This document shows positions 59,285 to 64,000 of a stretch of DNA of 64,000 nucleotides, piece after piece. The first letter of the stretch is position 1, and each line of letters opens with the position of its first letter. The DNA is from an uncultured Bacteroides sp. (lineage in GTDB: Bacteria; Bacteroidota; Bacteroidia; Bacteroidales; Bacteroidaceae): positions 1 to 64,000 of the forward strand of contig NZ_CALDPF010000034.1 in the NCBI RefSeq assembly GCF_937912035.1. Direction: 5' to 3'. The notes under the pieces were generated by a model. It was not told the origin of the DNA and searched no databases. It saw only the letters and a list, made by a program, of their open reading frames with translations. Position numbers and translations under genes: made by a program.

Positions 59285-62083
59285 TTATCTGATAGTATAT
59301 ACAAAGCTGACCATTGCGTATGGCTTAAGCACATTGCTGTTTATATAGTCATAATAATTGCTTCCGGTACTGTGCGTAAATGCCTGGTTCTGTTTCAGAA
59401 TATCGAAAGCCTCAACCTTTATTTCCGCCGCATTGTTCTTCAGGAATTTCTTTCCCAATGACACATTCCACAGGAAATAATCTTCATTACCTGTATCAAG
59501 TCCTGCATAACCTATATAATTGAATGTACTGCGTAATGTCAGTCCCCAGAAGAATGTCCACCCCAACTTGGCAGAAGCATTATGAGTGATATAATCACCA
59601 GTTCCGCTGGCTGTATTGAGAGAGCTGTATATCTTGTTTATCCCTGCCGAATACGAAGCCGTGAAGTCAAGGTTCTGACTGATATTGCTACCTATAATCA
59701 CTTTCGGAATGATATTCAGTTCGTTTGTTTTGCTCTTCTCACCGTTGAAAATGGTAGGTACATTAGAGTAATTAGCCGAAACACTGAAATTAATGTTACT
59801 GCGAATCAAGTCGAGCGGAAAACCGTATGTAAGCATTGATTGCAGACTGTAATATCCATCCATATTAACAGGTTTAGTAAATTGCGAACCTTTATTAAGA
59901 GTAACATTATCAGATATCTGTATATCCTCTTTTGCAATAAATGTACTATCGGCTACATAGCCTAATTTCGCAGTACCTCCAATCATTGCAATAAATGTCT
60001 GTCCTGACTTGGTAGTACGGATGTATCTGAGATTTGCCGTATGCGAAATCTGCTGGTCCAAATCCGGATTACCTGTTGAAAGGAATAAAGGATTTGAATT
60101 ATCAACCACACTCTGAAGATCAGTAACCGACGGTGATGACGAACTGCTTCTATATCGTAACATGAATGAGTTTGTTCTGTCAAGAGAATATCTCAAATTG
60201 AATGAAGGCAGGAATGAAAAATAGTTATTGTTCATTTTGTCCGGATTAGGATATACAAGATCACCAGACAATTCAGACCACTGCACATCTGCCCCAATCA
60301 TGGCATTAAGTTTTCCGGCATGGTAACGAAGCCCGATATTACCGGCATGAGTTGTATATCCAGTCTGATATACATTCGACAGACTTTCATCCAACTGATC
60401 ATAAAGATCTGTTACAGACGATTTCATATAAGTTTTCTTATCCGAATCAGAATCTGAGTATGAGAATTTATAACCCAACTGTAACTGCATATTGTCAGTC
60501 AGTTTTTCAGTATAACTAAGGTTTGAACGGAAACTGTACTGCTTGTTCAGTGTATTCTTATACTGGCTGTACTCCTCAGTTTGTGGAGTACCTGACAGCA
60601 TGTTCAGTGTATTCAAATAGTCTGTATAAGTTCCCCCCTCAGTATTGCTTATCTTTCCGTTCATCATGAGTGACAATGTTCTACCTTCAGTAGGGAATCT
60701 GTGACGCAGAATAATGTCCGCACCTAAATTATACGCATCTGTACCACCACTGGTATTGGTGTGTGTTTCTGCATCTGTCTGTCCGTTAATCATATTTTTC
60801 CCATCAAGCAATGATATATTATCATTGTTCTGAAAACTCAATGTAGGACGGAACTGGAGTGATGTCCTGTCCGAGATTCTGTAATCAAGTTTCATATTGA
60901 AACGGTGATTCCAGTTTTCCATTGTCCGTTCCTGATATTCGTCGTATGTCATACCCGGAAGCACAGATTCAAAATATTCGCGCTCAGTCTGCTGCTGTGT
61001 CAGATTTTCAGACTGGTTGAAGAAATAACTTCCTGTAATATTCACCTTTTCACCCCATTTGTCAACATAGTTAAGTCCCACACCATTTGTAGAAGTGATA
61101 CCTCCCATGCTGCTTACCATGAAATCAGAGGTATTGCCACCTCCTCCGGAACCGCCACGGCCTCCTCCGCCACCGCCACGTCTTCCGCGTCCACCACCTT
61201 TGGCAGATGATGACATGACTCCGGCAAGGTCTTCCTGAGAGAAATTCTGCTGATTGACATTATTCGACATTCCGAGAACAGAAATTCTGCGGTCATCATT
61301 AAAGAAGTTTATGTTACCGTTCACCTTATATCTGTCTTCTGTACCATATCCGGCAGAGACCTCACCGAAAGTACCCTGACGATATCCTCCCTTTGTTATG
61401 ATATTGATAGTCTTTATCTCCTCACCGTCATCGAAACCGGTAAATTCAGCCTGCTCGCTCTTTTTATCAAACACCTCAATACTTGCTATGACATCAGAAG
61501 GCAGGTTTTTGATGGCAAGATTTACGTCACCCTCAAAAAACTCTTTTCCGTCCACCAATATTTTCTTTACATTCTCTCCCTGAGCCTGAATAGTTCCACC
61601 TTCAACTACTATACCTGGCATTTTAGCCAACAAGTCCTCAGCCGAACTTCCCTGCATGACCTTGAAAGCCTCGGCATTATAGAACAGACTGTCACCTTTC
61701 TGTTCGGCACGAGTGGCACGTCCCTGCACAGATACTTCTCCTAACATCAGAGCGTTTTCATCAAGTTTGAAAGTTACGATATAGCTGTCTTTCTTATCAG
61801 TTACTTTCAATCGTTTTTCATCATCCTTATAACCCACGTATGTCACTCCGATGACATAACTGTCGTAAGAAACAGATGTGAATACGAATTTACCGTCCAA
61901 ATCTGTTGAGGTATATTTCTTCTCATTCTTATCTGATGAAGGAGCTATACTTACAGTAGCCGATGGCAACGGTTCACCGGTATTCTTGTCTGTCACGGTT
62001 CCGCTCACCGTAACCCTCCCCTGTGCCACCAACATCAGTGGCAATAACAAGAAAACAATAGATGTAAAAAATTTAAGTTTCAT
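59285..62083 (-). CDS. outer-membrane beta-barrel receptor-like protein with carboxypeptidase-like N-terminal domain
   Basis: A 932-residue outer-membrane protein. A signal peptide (about 1-20) is followed by a CarboxypepD_reg-like domain (about 24-110; GTVTDKNTGEPLPSATVSI), a plug-like domain (about 120-235; LLAKMPGIVVEGGTI and ILVDGKEFFEG), and a large barrel of the OMP_b-brl_3 type. A Gly/Arg-rich run lies at residues 296-315. It is not a SusC: no SusD partner adjoins. It is divergent from a LytS/LytTR pair that may control it. TAGCTTTG at 62111-62118 on the minus strand is a -7 element candidate. Confidence 0.88.
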   Translation of the reverse strand: MKLKFFTSIVFLLLPLMLVAQGRVTVSGTVTDKNTGEPLPSATVSIAPSSDKNEKKYTSTDLDGKFVFTSVSYDSYVIGVTYVGYKDDEKRLKVTDKKDSYIVTFKLDENALMLGEVSVQGRATRAEQKGDSLFYNAEAFKVMQGSSAEDLLAKMPGIVVEGGTIQAQGENVKKILVDGKEFFEGDVNLAIKNLPSDVIASIEVFDKKSEQAEFTGFDDGEEIKTINIITKGGYRQGTFGEVSAGYGTEDRYKVNGNINFFNDDRRISVLGMSNNVNQQNFSQEDLAGVMSSSAKGGGRGRRGGGGGGRGGSGGGGNTSDFMVSSMGGITSTNGVGLNYVDKWGEKVNITGSYFFNQSENLTQQQTEREYFESVLPGMTYDEYQERTMENWNHRFNMKLDYRISDRTSLQFRPTLSFQNNDNISLLDGKNMINGQTDAETHTNTSGGTDAYNLGADIILRHRFPTEGRTLSLMMNGKISNTEGGTYTDYLNTLNMLSGTPQTEEYSQYKNTLNKQYSFRSNLSYTEKLTDNMQLQLGYKFSYSDSDSDKKTYMKSSVTDLYDQLDESLSNVYQTGYTTHAGNIGLRYHAGKLNAMIGADVQWSELSGDLVYPNPDKMNNNYFSFLPSFNLRYSLDRTNSFMLRYRSSSSSPSVTDLQSVVDNSNPLFLSTGNPDLDQQISHTANLRYIRTTKSGQTFIAMIGGTAKLGYVADSTFIAKEDIQISDNVTLNKGSQFTKPVNMDGYYSLQSMLTYGFPLDLIRSNINFSVSANYSNVPTIFNGEKSKTNELNIIPKVIIGSNISQNLDFTASYSAGINKIYSSLNTASGTGDYITHNASAKLGWTFFWGLTLRSTFNYIGYAGLDTGNEDYFLWNVSLGKKFLKNNAAEIKVEAFDILKQNQAFTHSTGSNYYDYINSNVLKPYAMVSFVYTIR

Positions 62084-62110
62084 ATAATGTTATATTTTTC
62101 GTTTCTGATA

Positions 62111-62118
62111 CAAAGCTA
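62111..62118 (-). promoter_or_regulatory. -7 element for the outer-membrane protein gene
   Basis: TAGCTTTG on the minus strand, 28 bp before the ATG at 62083. No good -33 box. Confidence 0.5.
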
Positions 62119-62220
62119 CTCAAAGAATATACTACTGAAAACACCTCCTTACGAATGCAGTGGCGAACGACACACTTCAAGTGGCAAACGACAATAAGCG
62201 TTTTTTTAACATTTCATTTA

Positions 62221-62252
62221 TTCGCTTTTTCAGCATATTTATTTTACATTTG
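62221..62252 (+). promoter_or_regulatory. promoter for the sensor kinase gene
   Basis: TTCG at 62221-62224, a 20-bp spacer, TACATTTG at 62245-62252. It lies inside the longest open frame, so the true start is the ATG at 62272. Confidence 0.65.
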
Positions 62253-62271
62253 CATTATAACTCTATACGAT

Positions 62272-63318
62272 ATGAACAACAAGTACTTACCAATAGGCAT
62301 AGACCTATTCTTCTGTATCATTCTGCTGCCTGCCATGATGATGATGCTCCCTGTGGACAAATGGCTGGAAAGCAACTCACTTTTTGTAATTTCCCTGATA
62401 GCATGGCTTTATGCCGTATATTTCTGTATCAAGCAAATCAGCGTTCCTATGGCGCTGAAAGACAGAAAACATCTGCTAATAGCAATAGCAGTTCTATTAG
62501 GTACGATATTCATTACATGGCTTATTACGCAGTATCAAATGGACTTTCCTTTCAGAGGTCACAAGCCTAAAATGGACAAGTTCATAAGAAAGACCATGAG
62601 TCTAAGCAGAATAAAGCAACATCAGCAAGCCACATGGTTCATGTATCTGGTAACAGTATGTTTCAGCATAGCCGTAGGTCTTCTGACAGAACTGTACAAG
62701 CAGATTATGGCAAGACAAGCCAGTGAGTTCGAGAAGAAGAAAGCCGAACTGGCACTATACAAGGCACAGATAAATCCGCATTTCCTTTTCAACACCCTGA
62801 ACACCCTATACGGACTGATGATAACCCAAAGCCAGAAGGCTGAAACAGCCTTTATGCAGTTCATTGATCTGATAAAATACATGTACACTAAGGCAACACA
62901 GGATACTGTAAGCATTGACGAGGAAGCAGAATATATCAGCCAGTACATAGAATTACAAAAGAACCGTATAGACGAAAACCGTACCCATATATACTATTCA
63001 TATTCGGCCGACGAGTCAGCGAAAAATACCAAGATAGCACCGATGATACTTATAACTTTCATTGAGAATGCACTTAAATACGGAGCCTCGTCGCACATAG
63101 AAAGCGACATCATAATAAGCCTGAAGGTGAACAATGACACACTGACGCTGTTCACAGAAAACCATACAGTGAACCCGAAACCGGAAAACAAGGAACCAGG
63201 AATAGGTATATCCAATTGCAAGAAAAGACTTGAACTCTTATATCCCGGGAAACATAATCTGGAAATAAGCAATACAAACGGTATTTTCACCGTAAACCTT
63301 ATTTTAAAACTGAAATGA
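62272..63318 (+). CDS. LytS/YehU-type sensor histidine kinase
   Basis: A 348-residue membrane kinase. The start at 62272 (MNNKYLPIGIDLFF) is chosen because a promoter lies in the open frame further upstream (which begins at 62155). Four hydrophobic segments occupy about 1-155. The phospho-acceptor region is QINPHFLFNTLNTLYGLM with the conserved His, and the ATPase part has FIENALKYGA and PGIGISNCKKRLELLYPG. Its stop overlaps the response regulator start (ATGA), so they form one two-component system. Signal unknown. Confidence 0.9.
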   Translation: MNNKYLPIGIDLFFCIILLPAMMMMLPVDKWLESNSLFVISLIAWLYAVYFCIKQISVPMALKDRKHLLIAIAVLLGTIFITWLITQYQMDFPFRGHKPKMDKFIRKTMSLSRIKQHQQATWFMYLVTVCFSIAVGLLTELYKQIMARQASEFEKKKAELALYKAQINPHFLFNTLNTLYGLMITQSQKAETAFMQFIDLIKYMYTKATQDTVSIDEEAEYISQYIELQKNRIDENRTHIYYSYSADESAKNTKIAPMILITFIENALKYGASSHIESDIIISLKVNNDTLTLFTENHTVNPKPENKEPGIGISNCKKRLELLYPGKHNLEISNTNGIFTVNLILKLK

Positions 63319-64000
63319 CCATGAAGTGTATAGCAATAGACGATGAGCCTGTAGCTTTGAGTATTATAGAACAGTTCTGCAAACGCTGCGGCGATCTTGA
63401 AGTTACATCATATACAGACCCGATAACAGGACTGGAGAAAGTAAAGTCATCCAGACCTGATATAGTATTCCTCGACATAGAAATGGGAGGAATAAACGGA
63501 ATTGACATAGCACGCGAACTTCCGGCAGGTATATATCTGATATTCACAACCGCCTACGCCGAATATGCCGTTGACGGATTCGAACTGAATGCTATTGACT
63601 ATCTTCACAAGCCATTCTCATACTCCCGTTTCGAAAAGGCTATAGAAAGGGTACGCAGGATGAAAAAGCTGGAAAGCCTTTCCGCCGCCCCCGTACTTAC
63701 GGAAAAGGAAGAGATAACCCTAAAAGTGGAATACAAAAATGTGAAAATAAAAATAGCCTCAATAGAGTATATCGAAGCTATGGACAATTATATCAAGATT
63801 TATCTTACAGACGATGACAGGCCGGTTCTTTCTCAAACCAGCATGAAATCAATCATGGAAATGCTGCCTGAGGACAGATTCATGCGTGTACATAAGTCGT
63901 ATATAGTTCCATTGCACAAAGTGGCAAATTATACCCGCCGCCAACTGACCTTATATCACCGCGCAGTTGAAATACCTATCGGCCGTGTGTATGCCGATGA
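63315..64000 (+). CDS. LytTR-family response regulator (cut by window end)
   Basis: The first 228 residues of a response regulator. The receiver domain (about 1-120) has MKCIAIDDEPVAL, the phosphorylated Asp in IVFLDIEMGGINGID and the Lys in AIDYLHKPF. A LytTR DNA-binding domain begins near 140 (IKIASIEYIEAMDNYIKIYL; FMRVHKSYIVPL). ATG 63315 overlaps the kinase stop; a second in-frame ATG is at 63321. About 10-15 residues are missing at the 3' end. A direct binding site cannot be assigned. Confidence 0.92.
   Translation, partial: MTMKCIAIDDEPVALSIIEQFCKRCGDLEVTSYTDPITGLEKVKSSRPDIVFLDIEMGGINGIDIARELPAGIYLIFTTAYAEYAVDGFELNAIDYLHKPFSYSRFEKAIERVRRMKKLESLSAAPVLTEKEEITLKVEYKNVKIKIASIEYIEAMDNYIKIYLTDDDRPVLSQTSMKSIMEMLPEDRFMRVHKSYIVPLHKVANYTRRQLTLYHRAVEIPIGRVYAD

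Noticed and set aside
59285..62083. SusC of a polysaccharide utilisation locus
   Set aside because: The barrel is OMP_b-brl_3-like, there is no SusD gene or glycan-degrading enzyme beside it, and the neighbour regulator is LytTR.

Overview
The window comes from a Bacteroidales chromosome, most like Bacteroides or Phocaeicola. Four things point there: repeated -7 elements of the form TAnnTTTG with a TTG-type -33 box 19-20 bp upstream; the families DUF4834, DUF4831, DUF3332, DUF4890 and PepSY-like; an exbB-(4-TM protein)-exbD-exbD operon; and sulfonation genes organised as in Bacteroides. Species cannot be fixed from the sequence alone.

Layout. 1-10.1 kb is core: a partial initiator tRNA, psd-pssA-DUF4834 (phosphatidylethanolamine), pfkA, cmk-ispH, tonB, a prenyl diphosphate synthase with tatD, tRNA-Ser(GGA), and the ExbB/ExbD motor. 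10.1-17.6 kb holds a GNAT acetyltransferase, an M64 peptidase, an Lrp regulator, folA-thyA, an RsmF-type rRNA methyltransferase and topoisomerase III.

17.6-29.6 kb is accessory and AT-rich. A gene-poor leader with 21-bp repeats precedes a same-strand cluster: a phospholipase-D/SNF2 helicase fusion, a 1192-residue Eco57I/PglX-like adenine methyltransferase, an SMC/RecF-like ATPase starting 1 bp after the methyltransferase stop, and an AlbA_2-type regulator with a 12-bp tandem repeat. A graveyard follows: truncated rhuM, an AAA_14/DUF4143 ATPase reduced to its two ends, and the tail of a second AlbA_2-type protein. The cluster recalls DISARM class 1 but lacks DrmA and DrmB, and it has no BREX PglZ/BrxC. 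It is the best candidate for an undescribed defence system here.

29.6-38 kb is mostly core: two flavodoxin-like proteins, a zinc peptidase, hisS, a PepSY-repeat lipoprotein, frr, rsgA and an APC permease. 38-45.6 kb is a sulfate-activation and sulfonation locus (cysQ, SLC13 permease, cysC, cysD, cysN, SGNH hydrolase, sulfotransferase) that makes PAPS and uses it; no reductive genes are seen. 45.8-48.3 kb pairs an orphan PTS EIIC-like transporter with a KduI isomerase carrying a signal peptide. 48.3-50.3 kb is an ABC/membrane/GntR operon with a clear operator. 50.4-59.2 kb is core and envelope genes (obg, pgeF, adk, hpt, nnrDE, DUF proteins). 59.3-64 kb has a large outer-membrane barrel protein divergent from a LytS/LytTR two-component pair cut by the window end.

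A pattern that no gene explains: self-complementary hexamers TTTAAA or TTGCAA repeated every 11 bp with 5-nt spacers, at three separate sites (1985-2017, 28625-28711, 59208-59284). The spacers are partly shared between sites, and where both hexamers occur TTTAAA comes first.
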